A stretch of 28,213 nucleotides of DNA from JANNYA01 sp031409855 (lineage in GTDB: Bacteria; Pseudomonadota; Gammaproteobacteria; Xanthomonadales; SZUA-5): NCBI GenBank assembly GCA_031409855.1, contig JANNYA010000137.1, positions 1-28,213 on the forward strand, in the 5' to 3' direction. Made by a program: the position numbers and the translations under genes. Below the pieces are notes generated by a model. That model had not been told where the DNA came from and did not search any database. It saw nothing but the letters and a program-made list of their open reading frames with translations. Below, in pieces: positions 1-7,346 of this stretch. How positions within the stretch are numbered: the first letter of the stretch is position 1; every line of letters begins with the position of its first letter.

Positions 1-31
1 CCCCACGGCTCTGATATCGAAAACTGTTCAT
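1..31 (-). CDS. possible start of the next leftward gene (fragment)
   Basis: An ATG on the minus strand at 31 opens a frame reading M-N-S-F-R-Y-Q-S-R-G before the window ends. It lies about 80 bases beyond the stop of the VWA gene. In ter loci a TerY-like VWA gene is often followed by a PP2C phosphatase gene, so a gene here is plausible. No well-spaced ribosome site is visible (GGAGAG is about 18 bases away), and ten codons prove nothing. The rest of 32-109 shows no feature I can support. Confidence 0.2.
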   Translation of the reverse strand, partial: MNSFRYQSRG

Positions 32-109
32 GGATTGTGTGCAGTTTTGCTCTCCAAAACAGATAAATCAGGGTGAACGGCAACGACACTAAAGATCCAT
101 TTTGGAACT

Positions 110-718
110 TTACAGCACGATCTGCAAATCCGGTGGCGGCGGTGCAAACGCGGGGCTAGCGCCAGTGGCACCCAATGTTTGCACGACATGCTCAAACAAA
201 CGCGCAAATGCCGGGCCATCCAGGGTGTCGAGCCGAATGACATCCTCTGTTAACCACTGCAAATATTCCGGCTTTGCTTTCGGCCCGGCGGCAAAGCCGG
301 TGATGCGCTTAAGCCCAAGGCCCCGCACTTTAGGAATGGCTTCCTCATAAATCTGCAAATCGGTCGGGCTACCGTCGGTCATCACAAAAAGCATCGCGGG
401 CAGGCGCTCAGGCGTGGCTGCCGCCTGATGCAGAACTAAAAACGCTTCCAGTGCTGCGCCTAAAAAAGTTGGGCCCGAGCTTGGCACCTCAAGCAGCGGC
501 AAACGCAAGGCGCTGACCGGTTGCAAGGGCACAATCTCGTTAACCACCGCATCAAAAGTCAGCAGCGACAGCAGCACCTGCTCAGCAACTCCAGGTCGCG
601 CGCGCAGGCTAGCAAGCATGGAAGCCAAACCGACGTTCACTGCAGCAATCGGCTCGCCCCGCATCGAGCCCGAGGTATCGAGCAAGATATAAACAGGCTG
701 AAGCGTATTTGTAGCCAT
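110..718 (-). CDS. terY: TerY-like von Willebrand factor A (VWA) domain protein
   Basis: A 202-residue protein consisting of one VWA domain. The metal-ion-dependent adhesion site (MIDAS) is clear: D-T-S-G-S-M-R-G at about residues 14-21, with the later T-D-G-S-P-T-D loop near residue 114. VWA proteins bind partners through a divalent metal. In tellurite-resistance/stress (ter) loci TerY-type VWA proteins are thought to scaffold TerC/TerD complexes at the membrane. The C-terminal tail is proline- and alanine-rich. Its ATG shares one base with the stop of the DUF475/TerC-like gene (TAATG), which implies translational coupling and a shared leftward transcript. No signal peptide is seen, so it is probably cytoplasmic. 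Family assignment is firm; the exact partner is inferred from ter literature. Confidence 0.88.
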   Translation of the reverse strand: MATNTLQPVYILLDTSGSMRGEPIAAVNVGLASMLASLRARPGVAEQVLLSLLTFDAVVNEIVPLQPVSALRLPLLEVPSSGPTFLGAALEAFLVLHQAAATPERLPAMLFVMTDGSPTDLQIYEEAIPKVRGLGLKRITGFAAGPKAKPEYLQWLTEDVIRLDTLDGPAFARLFEHVVQTLGATGASPAFAPPPPDLQIVL

Positions 719-1773
719 TATTCAGCGCTCTTTTCGGCGGACGGGTTGTTTTTTCGGTACTGGAGCGAGCTAACAAACGATGCTGCAATAAACGCGACAC
801 CCAGCAGCCCAGTGATGACTTCCGAAACATGGTGCTGGGTACCGACCAACATAATGACCGCAAGCACGCCAATCGCGTAATGCGCGCCATGCTCAAGAAA
901 TACGTACTCGTCCAAAGTGCCTTCATTGACCAAATACACCGTCATCGAACGCACAAACATCGCACCAATCGCCAAACCAATCATAATCACCACCACGTCG
1001 CGGGTGATGGCAAATGCACCAATGACACCGTCGAAGGAAAACGATGCGTCCAACACTTCTAAATACATAAAACCGCCAATACCGGCGCGTTTCGCAATTG
1101 TTGCAGCCTCATCACCACCTTCGTCGCCACCAAACAAACTGGACAGCACATCGACGCCGATGTAAAGCATCACGCCCGCCAAACCGGCAACGAGTACCGT
1201 CAGCTGCAGTGCTGGTGGCAGCCACCATTGCATGCCGAATAGCACCACTAGGGAAGTCAACACTGAAATATTGTCCAGCTTGCCCAAGTTTGCTAGGCGC
1301 TTTTCAAAAGCCCCTAGCCAGTGCAAACCACGGTCAGCATCAAAAATAAAGTCCAAAAACACCAGCAGTAAAAACATGCCACCGAAAGCAGCAATTGCTG
1401 GGTAGCTGCTAGTTAAAACTTGGCTATATTCATCCGGCCTATTTAGTGCCATTTGGATCGTATCGACGATGCCAATTTTGCCCGCCAGCGCAACGATAAC
1501 GATGGGAAACACGAGCCGCATGCCGAAAACAGCGACCAAAATGCCGACGGTTAGGAACATTGTCCGCCAAAACTTGTCCATATGTTTGAGCACACCCGCG
1601 TTCACCACGGCATTGTCAAAGGACAGTGATATCTCAAAGATTGCTAGCACCAACGCCAACCAAAGCGCTGTCATTGCACCCACTGCGTGCGTGCTGCCCC
1701 ACCAAAACGCCATTACCAAGCCCACGACCGCGACGCTTAGAGAACCCCAAAAATTTAGAAGAAACTTACGCAC
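718..1773 (-). CDS. DUF475 / TerC-like integral membrane protein
   Basis: A 351-residue polytopic membrane protein with about eight or nine hydrophobic segments. It carries two copies of the acidic intramembrane signature typical of the TerC superfamily: F-E-I-S-L-S-F-D-N-A-V-V near residue 47, and D-A-S-F-S-F-D-G-V-I-G near residue 243. Length and motif layout match the DUF475 branch rather than classical TerC. TerC-type proteins are proposed metal-ion transporters or membrane anchors for TerD-type calcium-binding proteins. It is the first gene of a leftward two-gene operon with the VWA gene and is divergent from terD. The ATG at 1773 follows an AGGT-containing stretch that could serve as a ribosome site. 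The acidic C-terminal tail is short. Family call is sure; substrate is unknown. Confidence 0.88.
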   Translation of the reverse strand: MRKFLLNFWGSLSVAVVGLVMAFWWGSTHAVGAMTALWLALVLAIFEISLSFDNAVVNAGVLKHMDKFWRTMFLTVGILVAVFGMRLVFPIVIVALAGKIGIVDTIQMALNRPDEYSQVLTSSYPAIAAFGGMFLLLVFLDFIFDADRGLHWLGAFEKRLANLGKLDNISVLTSLVVLFGMQWWLPPALQLTVLVAGLAGVMLYIGVDVLSSLFGGDEGGDEAATIAKRAGIGGFMYLEVLDASFSFDGVIGAFAITRDVVVIMIGLAIGAMFVRSMTVYLVNEGTLDEYVFLEHGAHYAIGVLAVIMLVGTQHHVSEVITGLLGVAFIAASFVSSLQYRKNNPSAEKSAE

Positions 1774-1807
1774 ATGACCTACCTATTAAATGAAGTTCGG
1801 ATTGAAT

Positions 1808-1826
1808 GTTTTGCCCCGGGCAAAAC
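1808..1826. promoter_or_regulatory. perfect 9-bp inverted repeat, probable operator
   Basis: GTTTTGCCCCGGGCAAAAC is a palindrome with 9-base arms and a single central base. Two further GTTTTG half-sites follow at 1830-1835 and 1845-1850, the latter extended to GTTTTGCC. The cluster lies 35-77 bases upstream of the DUF475 ATG, where a repressor or activator site for the leftward operon would be expected. No T-run follows the palindrome on either strand in terminator position, so an operator is more likely than a terminator. The regulator is unknown. Confidence 0.45.
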
Positions 1827-1973
1827 ACAGTTTTGGTTAAAAAAGTTTTGCCAAAGCGCAACAAGCGCCGCTTGAAAATTGCAACTAACGCACCATCTTA
1901 ACACTCCGTATAGACGCAGCAATCATCATGCGCAGCCCCACCCCAAAGTTCGTTCTATGTGCCTTTTCGATGC

Positions 1974-2002
1974 TTGACGGTGTCTGCGTTTGTTCGTAGA
2001 GT
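1974..2002 (+). promoter_or_regulatory. sigma-70-type promoter for terD
   Basis: TTGACG (1974-1979) and TAGAGT (1997-2002) are separated by exactly 17 bases. Transcription would begin near 2009, giving a leader of about 75 bases before the terD ATG at 2085. This is the best sigma-70 match in the gap. It is a consensus match only. Confidence 0.5.
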
Positions 2003-2084
2003 GGCGATGTGACCGTAAATCTTTATCAAAAACAGCAGTTATTAAACTCAGTTCAGCTAGTCAGTCTATCTAAGGAGAATCGTA

Positions 2085-2663
2085 ATGGGAATTAGTCTAC
2101 AAAAAGGCGGGAACGTCAATTTAAGCAAAGAAGCGCCTGGCCTTAAGGAGCTTTTGGTGGGCTTGGGTTGGGACGCGCGTGCGACCGATGGCGTCGAGTT
2201 CGATTTAGATGCCAGCGTGTTTTTGACCAAGCCCGATGGCAAAGTGCGCTCGGATGCCGACTTTATTTTCTACAACAACAAAGTTTCAAACGATGGTTCA
2301 GTCGCGCACCAGGGCGATAATCGTTCGGGTGCTGGCGATGGCGACGATGAAGCCGTTGAAGTTAAACTGGAGAAAGTAGCTGCGGATGTCGAAAAAATCG
2401 CGTTTGCAGTGACGATTCACGAGGGCGAAACACGCCGTCAGACGTTTGGGCAAGTCAGCAATGCATTCATTCGCGTCGTGAATAAAGCTGACGGCAAAGA
2501 GTTGGCACGCTATGACCTGTCCGAAGATGGCTCTACAGAAACCGCGATGATCTTTGGCGAACTGTATCGTGCGGGCGCAGAATGGAAGTTCCGCGCCGTT
2601 GGCCAAGGTTTCAAAGGTGGCTTAGGCCCACTTGCGGCAAATTACGGCGTCAATATGGGCTAA
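2085..2663 (+). CDS. terD: TerD family calcium-binding stress protein
   Basis: A 192-residue protein, the standard TerD length. It starts M-G-I-S-L-Q-K-G-G-N-V-N-L-S-K, the usual TerD N terminus, and has the family hallmarks G-L-G-W-D near residue 27, F-D-L-D-A-S near residue 39, and the acidic G-D-N-R-S-G-A-G-D-G-D-D-E loop near residues 77-89 that binds calcium in characterised TerD proteins. TerD/TerE/TerZ proteins are cytosolic, associate with the membrane through TerC partners, and support tolerance to tellurite, phage, colicin and envelope stress. The start is fixed by AAGGAG seven bases upstream. It is the first gene of the rightward ter block and is followed by a hairpin that may attenuate transcription into the AIM24 gene. 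Confidence 0.95.
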   Translation: MGISLQKGGNVNLSKEAPGLKELLVGLGWDARATDGVEFDLDASVFLTKPDGKVRSDADFIFYNNKVSNDGSVAHQGDNRSGAGDGDDEAVEVKLEKVAADVEKIAFAVTIHEGETRRQTFGQVSNAFIRVVNKADGKELARYDLSEDGSTETAMIFGELYRAGAEWKFRAVGQGFKGGLGPLAANYGVNMG

Positions 2664-2687
2664 GCCCGATATTCAGATGTTTAGAAG

Positions 2688-2715
2688 CAGCGCTTAAAAA
2701 TTAAGCGCTGTTTTG
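2688..2715 (+). terminator. hairpin with short T-run after terD
   Basis: CAGCGCTTAA and TTAAGCGCTG form a perfect 10-base stem around a three-base AAA loop (2688-2710), followed by TTTTG. The stem is strong but the T-run is short, so partial termination is likely, with read-through into the AIM24 gene. That gene has no obvious promoter of its own in the 40 bases left. Confidence 0.6.
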
Positions 2716-2748
2716 CTGTTAATCGCTAGAAAATGTGAGGCCGAAATT

Positions 2749-3441
2749 GTGGCGAAATTTACCGTAACAGGCGGAGAAGATCCTTTTTTGCACGTCACGC
2801 TCGCGCAAGGGGATCGCATCATTTGCGAATCTGATGCGATGGTGATGATGGAAGACCCTTTGGATCTGAAAGGGCAAATGACCGGCGGTTTGGCAAGCTC
2901 GTTATTGCGTCGATTTACCACGGGCGAGTCGCTTTTTCAGCAAAGTATCGAAGCGGTGCGTGGCGCTGGGGATTGCCTGCTTGCACCGACGCTGCCTGGC
3001 TCCATCGAGTTGCTCGATGTCAGTGCAAAAAACGAATACTGTTTGGCCGATGGCGTTTTTCTTGCTGCCGAAGCAGGTGTAAAACTGCAAGGCCGTATGC
3101 AGGGTATCGGCCAAGCCTTGCTGGGCGGCACCGGTGGCTTTGTAATCTTGGAGGCCACCGGCGTTGGCAAACTCGCGGTCAATGGTTTGGGCGGGTTATT
3201 CACGCTCGACGTCGTCGAAGGTAAACCAATCAAAATTGATAATTCGCACGTTGTTGCGTGGGATAAACGCCTGACTTACAGCGTCGGCATGGCAACCGCG
3301 CAAGGGCGCAGTTTTTTAGGCAACTTGGTAGCAAGTCAAACTACCGGCGAGGGAATGATTTTAAACTTTAGCGGTAATGGCAAAGTCATCATTTGTTCCC
3401 GAAATAAATCCTCATTAATTAATTTGTTTTCTACAAAATAA
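2749..3441 (+). CDS. AIM24 family protein
   Basis: About 230 residues. The beta-rich, glycine-repeat pattern matches the AIM24 family (TIGR00266-like): G-D-R-I-I-C-E-S-D-A-M-V-M-M near residue 20, G-G-L-A-S-S-L-L-R-R near residue 45, L-L-G-G-T-G-G-F near residue 124, and V-V-A-W-D near residue 166. I chose GTG at 2749 because a GAGG ribosome site lies eight bases upstream and the family domain begins there. An upstream TTG at 2713 would place the N terminus inside the terminator hairpin. AIM24-type proteins have a double-stranded beta-helix-like fold and no known enzymatic role; in bacteria some sit beside TerD genes. Here it is sandwiched between two TerD paralogues, suggesting a shared complex. 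Family call is firm; function is unknown. Confidence 0.85.
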   Translation: MAKFTVTGGEDPFLHVTLAQGDRIICESDAMVMMEDPLDLKGQMTGGLASSLLRRFTTGESLFQQSIEAVRGAGDCLLAPTLPGSIELLDVSAKNEYCLADGVFLAAEAGVKLQGRMQGIGQALLGGTGGFVILEATGVGKLAVNGLGGLFTLDVVEGKPIKIDNSHVVAWDKRLTYSVGMATAQGRSFLGNLVASQTTGEGMILNFSGNGKVIICSRNKSSLINLFSTK

Positions 3442-3479
3442 ATTTTAGCGTTCTAACCAAAAATAAAAGGAACACAGAT

Positions 3480-4061
3480 ATGGCAATCAATCTTGGTAAA
3501 GGTGATCGAATTTCACTTGATAAAGAAGCCGGTACTACTCTCACCAAAATCATTATGGGTTTGGGCTGGGATGCGATGAAAACCAAAGGCTTTTTTGGCT
3601 TTGGCGGTAAGGCACAGGAAATTGATCTTGATGCCAGTTGTTTGATGTTTGATCTCAGCAATAACTTGGTGGACGTGGTGTGGTTTCAGCAGCTCAACTC
3701 CAAAGACGGCAGTATTCGCCATTCTGGCGACAACCGCACGGGTGCGGGCGAGGGTGATGACGAGCAGATCGTGGTGGACTTGAGCCGCATTCCCGCTACC
3801 GTTAAAACTTTAGTATTTACCGTGAATAGCTTTACCGGCCAGAACTTTTCGCAAATAGAAAATGCATTTTGCCGAATCGTCAATGGCAGTAACAATGCGG
3901 AAGTGGCGCGCTACCAATTGTCCTGCAACGGTACGCATACGGCGCAAATCATGGCCAAGGTTTATCGCCATAACAACGAATGGAAAATGCATGCCTTGGG
4001 TGAAAATGCCACTGGGCGCACTTTTCAGGAAATGATGCCTAAAATTACGCCGCACTTGTAA
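3480..4061 (+). CDS. TerD family protein, second paralogue
   Basis: A 193-residue TerD-domain protein, clearly diverged from the first copy. It keeps G-L-G-W-D near residue 27, the E-I-D-L-D-A-S strand, and the calcium-loop G-D-N-R-T-G-A-G-E-G-D-D-E near residues 82-94. It has an extra K-T-K-G-F-F-G-F-G-G-K-A insert after the first strand, as seen in TerX/TerZ-like members. AAAGGAAC just upstream gives a good ribosome site. It lies 38 bases after the AIM24 gene and is probably on the same transcript. The rightward ter block ends here: a palindromic repeat and a terminator follow. It probably pairs with the first TerD and the TerC-like membrane protein; exact subtype is uncertain. Confidence 0.92.
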   Translation: MAINLGKGDRISLDKEAGTTLTKIIMGLGWDAMKTKGFFGFGGKAQEIDLDASCLMFDLSNNLVDVVWFQQLNSKDGSIRHSGDNRTGAGEGDDEQIVVDLSRIPATVKTLVFTVNSFTGQNFSQIENAFCRIVNGSNNAEVARYQLSCNGTHTAQIMAKVYRHNNEWKMHALGENATGRTFQEMMPKITPHL

Positions 4062-4098
4062 GTACACCTTTGCGACGTATGTGAAACTGCACTCTTCT

Positions 4099-4167
4099 TT
4101 GCGAGCGCAGCGAAGCAATCTCAATTAACACGCTCGGCGTGCCGAGATTGCTTCACTTCGTTCGCAA
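4099..4167. repeat. palindromic interspersed repeat (REP-like)
   Basis: The 24-base arms at 4099-4122 and 4144-4167 are inverted copies differing at three positions. They are built on the motif TTGCGAGC...GAAGCAATCTC and its reverse complement. I recognise this motif as a dispersed repeat in many proteobacterial genomes. A second perfect hairpin, CTCGGC-GT-GCCGAG at 4133-4146, overlaps the start of the right arm and would compete with it for folding. Confidence 0.65.
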
Positions 4168-4224
4168 TGACGAGACAGCGGTCGCTTTGCTAATTTGATG
4201 AATGATTTTGCACGCTGGATGGAG

Positions 4225-4254
4225 CCGCTAAAGGCGCGAATTTAGCGGTTTCTT
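4225..4254 (+). terminator. hairpin terminator after the TerD/AIM24 block
   Basis: CCGCTAAA (4225-4232) and TTTAGCGG (4241-4248) form a perfect eight-base stem with an eight-base loop, followed by TTTCTT. It lies directly before the promoter of the biosynthetic operon. It would separate the TerD-AIM24-TerD transcript from the enzymes downstream. Confidence 0.55.
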
Positions 4255-4260
4255 AAACAC

Positions 4261-4266
4261 TATAAT
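4261..4266 (+). promoter_or_regulatory. -10 box for the ter biosynthetic operon, near-leaderless start
   Basis: A perfect TATAAT ends ten bases before the ATG at 4277, so transcription would begin only about three or four bases before the start codon. No ribosome site and no good -35 box are visible. The -35 region would overlap the right arm of the terminator hairpin. The message would be leaderless or nearly so. Confidence 0.45.
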
Positions 4267-4276
4267 AAAGATATTC

Positions 4277-5302
4277 ATGCGCGTTTGGTTTAACCGTCAC
4301 TTAAGTGTCGTCATTCGAATTACCGGGCTTTTGCGGCAAGCGCAATTCCCATTAACTTCTATAATTTCACATCGGCACAGTTTTTTTGCTGGCTTCACCA
4401 CTGCAGACGAGAGTTTTATCGAGCCTGCCGGACTAAATTCTACTGACTACACCGCCTGGTGTTTAGAAACTGCGCGCTTGCATAAAGTGGATTGGTTGGT
4501 GCCAGGCCATGACGCTACGGCACTTGCGGCGGCAGAATCAAGCTTCAACGCCATCGGCGTGCGTATGGTCAATGCCGCGAGTGCGGATTTAGTACCACGC
4601 TTGCATCAAAAGGACTGGGTTTATGCAAACGCGCCCGCCTCGGTGCCCAAGCCCAACTATGTTGTGATTGCAGCCGATGCCGATCTCGACGCTGCGTTAG
4701 CACTGATCGAGCAATCTGGCCCGGCCTGTATCAAGCCCTGTGTCTCAATTTACGGGCACGGCTACCACCGCTTGCAGACACAGCCAGCACACATAGAGGC
4801 CGAATCTGCGGTGGCAAGCACTGAATTTATGACCCTGGCGTCTTGGCGCACGCGCTATTCGCCGCCTAGCGCTGAGCGTCGACAATTGTTGATGGAATAC
4901 TTGCCCGGCTGTGAGTACAGCGTCGACTTAGCCTGTTATCAAGGCGAGGTTTTAGCCGGTGTCGCGCGTCGGAAATCGCTGACCAGCCCTGCGCAAACGA
5001 TTGTAGATCGCGCTGATTTGCTTGAATTTTCCGCCCAGTTAGTGGCGGCCTTTGGCTTGCATGGTTTGATCAATGTGCAATTTAAGGACGCACTCGATGG
5101 CTCGCCGAAGCTGCTGGAAATCAATCCACGCGCCTCTGGTGGCATCGCAATGAGCTGTCTATCCGGCCTAAATTTACCGTTTATCGCCTATCAGGCGTGC
5201 TTACAGGATGGCAAACGCGGCGTGCTGCCCGCACCGAGCTACGGCCTGCGCGTAGCCGAGGCACCTTGTGCATTCATCGTGCCCGACTGGGCACCGCAGT
5301 GA
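4277..5302 (+). CDS. ATP-grasp ligase of the ter biosynthetic module
   Basis: A 341-residue ATP-grasp protein. It opens M-R-V-W-F-N-R, characteristic of ter-associated ATP-grasp enzymes, which supports this start. The pre-ATP-grasp region includes F-I-E-P-A-G near residue 47. Nucleotide-binding segments include A-C-I-K-P near residue 150, L-M-E-Y-L-P-G-C-E-Y-S near residues 205-215, and the magnesium-binding L-L-E-I-N-P-R-A-S-G-G near residues 278-288. Such enzymes activate a carboxylate with ATP and join it to an amine or thiol; the substrate here is unknown. It is the first of five genes that overlap end to start. Its stop overlaps the GTG of the next gene (GTGA). Confidence 0.88.
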   Translation: MRVWFNRHLSVVIRITGLLRQAQFPLTSIISHRHSFFAGFTTADESFIEPAGLNSTDYTAWCLETARLHKVDWLVPGHDATALAAAESSFNAIGVRMVNAASADLVPRLHQKDWVYANAPASVPKPNYVVIAADADLDAALALIEQSGPACIKPCVSIYGHGYHRLQTQPAHIEAESAVASTEFMTLASWRTRYSPPSAERRQLLMEYLPGCEYSVDLACYQGEVLAGVARRKSLTSPAQTIVDRADLLEFSAQLVAAFGLHGLINVQFKDALDGSPKLLEINPRASGGIAMSCLSGLNLPFIAYQACLQDGKRGVLPAPSYGLRVAEAPCAFIVPDWAPQ

Positions 5303-6540
5303 TTTCAAGTGCGCTGCTTGCGAAGGAAGCATTAGGTTCAAATCTGGCCGTTGTTCATCATGCTGTGGCGTTGCCTACTGGCACTTTGCAAGTACGAATT
5401 GATCGCAGCGCTGTGCCGCTGTCTGAACTTTGTGGTTTTGCCGCACGCAACAACCCCAAACGCGGTTTTCTGTTCGTCAGCAAAGTTTTGGGCAAACATG
5501 TGCCCTGTACGCCCGCACAAATATTGGATGCGCAGCAATTCCTAGTCGACAAAATTGCGCCCGAACGCTTACTCGGTGCGCTCGTCATCGGTATGGCGGA
5601 AACCGCAACGGGGCTGGGCCAAGGCGTTTTCGAGGCGGCCTTAAAAACTGCGCACGCGCCCGGTTTGTATCTGCAAAGCACCCGTTATCCGCTTGCTAAT
5701 GCTGAGCAAATTGAGTTTGAAGAACCGCACAGTCACGCGGCGCAGCAATTTTTGTACATGCCCGAACCTGCCGCGTTGCGCCAGCGCTTTGACGATGCTC
5801 GATGCGTTGTGCTGGTTGACGATGAAATATCTACCGGTCAAACCTTGGTAAATCTAGTGATTGCCTTGCGCAAAAAAAATCCACTGATTGAGCATGTGGT
5901 TTTGCTTTGTTTGACCGATTTTAGTGAAGGTAAAGCCGAACAAGGCATGCGCGCAGTTCCTGGCATTATTTCAGTCACAACTGTCGCGATCTTGCACGGT
6001 GCTTACAGTTTTGATCGTGACGCGACTTATTCCGCCGCTGCAGCTGCCCCCGCGTTCGCGCGCATGACTTGCCGACGCGGCTATCTAAGCCAATATTCAG
6101 CGCGTTTAGGGCTCGCAGCAGCCATAAGTTTGCCGCAAACCGTCATCAAGGCATGTTTTACCTTGGCCGGTACAGCGAACAAAGGCTTGCGCGGGCGTGT
6201 TTTGGTGCTGGGCACGGGCGAATTCATGCATCCAGCATTTTGTTTGGCCAGTGCGCTCAACGAATTAGGCGTTGATACTTGGGTGCAATCAAGCACCCGT
6301 TCACCGATTTTAATTGGCCACAATATTGCCAGCAGCGTCGCCATACCTGATCCTTACGGTGAGGGCATACCGAATTTCTTGTACAACTTTATTCCAAGTC
6401 AATTTGATGCCGTGTTCGTCGTGCATGAAACGCCACGCAATGCCGAATTGATGACGCTTTGCCAAACATTACACGCACATTCTGTCAGCCTGTTGGATGA
6501 GGATGTCATCAGCATTCAAAATCTGTATTCCGCCCAATGA
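5299..6540 (+). CDS. ter-type phosphoribosyltransferase with TRSP domain
   Basis: About 413 residues from the GTG at 5299, which overlaps the upstream TGA; the frame is open further upstream, but that part lies inside the ATP-grasp gene. The N-terminal half is a type I phosphoribosyltransferase-like domain with a PRPP loop V-V-L-V-D-D-E-I-S-T-G-Q-T near residues 171-183. Before it comes G-M-A-E-T-A-T-G-L-G-Q near residue 98. The C-terminal part contains S-T-R-S-P near residue 332, the motif that names the TRSP domain. In ter loci this PRTase/TRSP protein is predicted to attach or remove ribose phosphate on a nucleoside-like metabolite. The reaction itself is unproven. Its stop overlaps the HAD gene start (ATGA). 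Confidence 0.88.
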   Translation: MISSALLAKEALGSNLAVVHHAVALPTGTLQVRIDRSAVPLSELCGFAARNNPKRGFLFVSKVLGKHVPCTPAQILDAQQFLVDKIAPERLLGALVIGMAETATGLGQGVFEAALKTAHAPGLYLQSTRYPLANAEQIEFEEPHSHAAQQFLYMPEPAALRQRFDDARCVVLVDDEISTGQTLVNLVIALRKKNPLIEHVVLLCLTDFSEGKAEQGMRAVPGIISVTTVAILHGAYSFDRDATYSAAAAAPAFARMTCRRGYLSQYSARLGLAAAISLPQTVIKACFTLAGTANKGLRGRVLVLGTGEFMHPAFCLASALNELGVDTWVQSSTRSPILIGHNIASSVAIPDPYGEGIPNFLYNFIPSQFDAVFVVHETPRNAELMTLCQTLHAHSVSLLDEDVISIQNLYSAQ

Positions 6541-7346
6541 ACTCGAATTTGCCGACTTTAGCAATTTTACCGTCGGTGGTTTTCACCGATCTTGACGACA
6601 CTTTGTTTTCGACGCTACGCAAGCAAACTGCAGGCAATCAAAATGCCAGCCCAGATAGTCTGGAATTGCAGCCGCAAGCCTATCTAAAAGACGGCGCGCC
6701 GATTTCCTACAGCAATGCTAAACAGCGCGCTTTGCAGCAATGTTTGGCTGCTGCGACGCGCGTGATTCCAGTCACCGCACGCAGTATTTCGGCTTTTAAG
6801 CGGGTGGATATCGCCTTCAGCTCGTACGCCGTTGTCAGCCACGGTGCGTGTGTATTGCTACCCGATGGCACGCCAGACTTAGTTTGGGCCAAGCAAATGC
6901 AGATGTTGCTTGCGGCGGCGCGGTTGCCGTTAGATGACGCGATAAAAACCCTAAGCAATAGCGAGCAAAATGCGCAGGGTGCGCTGCGAGTGACGCTCGT
7001 CGAGGAACACGGACAAGCTTTGTATGCGCTGGTCAAACATAACGATGCGGATGAAGCGGTCATTAGCGAGCTTGCAAGGACCTGCGCACGTCCTTGGGTC
7101 GCTGCGCACTCAGGTTTTCAGCTGCATGTTAATGGCAATAATCTAGCGATCATTCCACCCGGCATCAATAAAGCGGTTGCGGCGCGCTACGTTACCGCGC
7201 ATCTGCTGCAGGAATTGGGTGAATTCGTGTCGATTGGCATGGGTGACAGCTTGACCGACGGCGGGTTTATGTTGGATTGCGATTACTGCCTGTTGCCGAG
7301 CGCTTCCCAGCTGGGCAGGGCATTGCGGGTGCAGCTGCATGACTAA
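6537..7346 (+). CDS. HAD superfamily hydrolase of the ter module
   Basis: A 269-residue haloacid-dehalogenase-fold phosphatase of the Cof/sucrose-phosphatase type. Motif I is F-T-D-L-D-D-T-L-F near residues 16-24, with the nucleophilic and acid/base aspartates. Motif II is the threonine in V-I-P-V-T-A-R-S near residue 80. The motif III lysine is likely in P-G-I-N-K-A-V near residue 209. Motif IV is G-M-G-D-S-L-T-D near residues 233-240. The insert between motifs II and III is the cap. It probably dephosphorylates an intermediate made by the neighbouring ATP-grasp and PRTase enzymes. It overlaps the previous gene by four bases and the next by eight. Confidence 0.9.
   Translation: MNSNLPTLAILPSVVFTDLDDTLFSTLRKQTAGNQNASPDSLELQPQAYLKDGAPISYSNAKQRALQQCLAAATRVIPVTARSISAFKRVDIAFSSYAVVSHGACVLLPDGTPDLVWAKQMQMLLAAARLPLDDAIKTLSNSEQNAQGALRVTLVEEHGQALYALVKHNDADEAVISELARTCARPWVAAHSGFQLHVNGNNLAIIPPGINKAVAARYVTAHLLQELGEFVSIGMGDSLTDGGFMLDCDYCLLPSASQLGRALRVQLHD

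Larger units (their letters stand above)
1774..2084. other. divergent intergenic region of the ter locus
   Basis: This 311-base gap separates the leftward DUF475-VWA pair from the rightward terD gene. It holds a perfect palindrome near the DUF475 start, a sigma-70-type promoter for terD, and a strong terD ribosome site (AAGGAG at 2072-2077, seven bases before the ATG). I could not pick a convincing promoter for the leftward pair. No ORF with gene-like features is visible in it. Confidence 0.6.

Noticed and set aside
102..350. Rightward frame opposite the VWA gene
   Set aside because: A shadow of the VWA coding pattern with no domain signal.
1845..1895. Leftward sigma-70 promoter TTGTTG-N17-TTTAAC for the DUF475 gene
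   Set aside because: Only 3 of 6 and 4 of 6 matches; too weak to list as a feature.
5197..5298. Upstream extension of the PRTase/TRSP protein
   Set aside because: It lies wholly inside the ATP-grasp gene and is arginine-rich, unlike the family; the GTG at 5299 overlapping the stop is the natural start.
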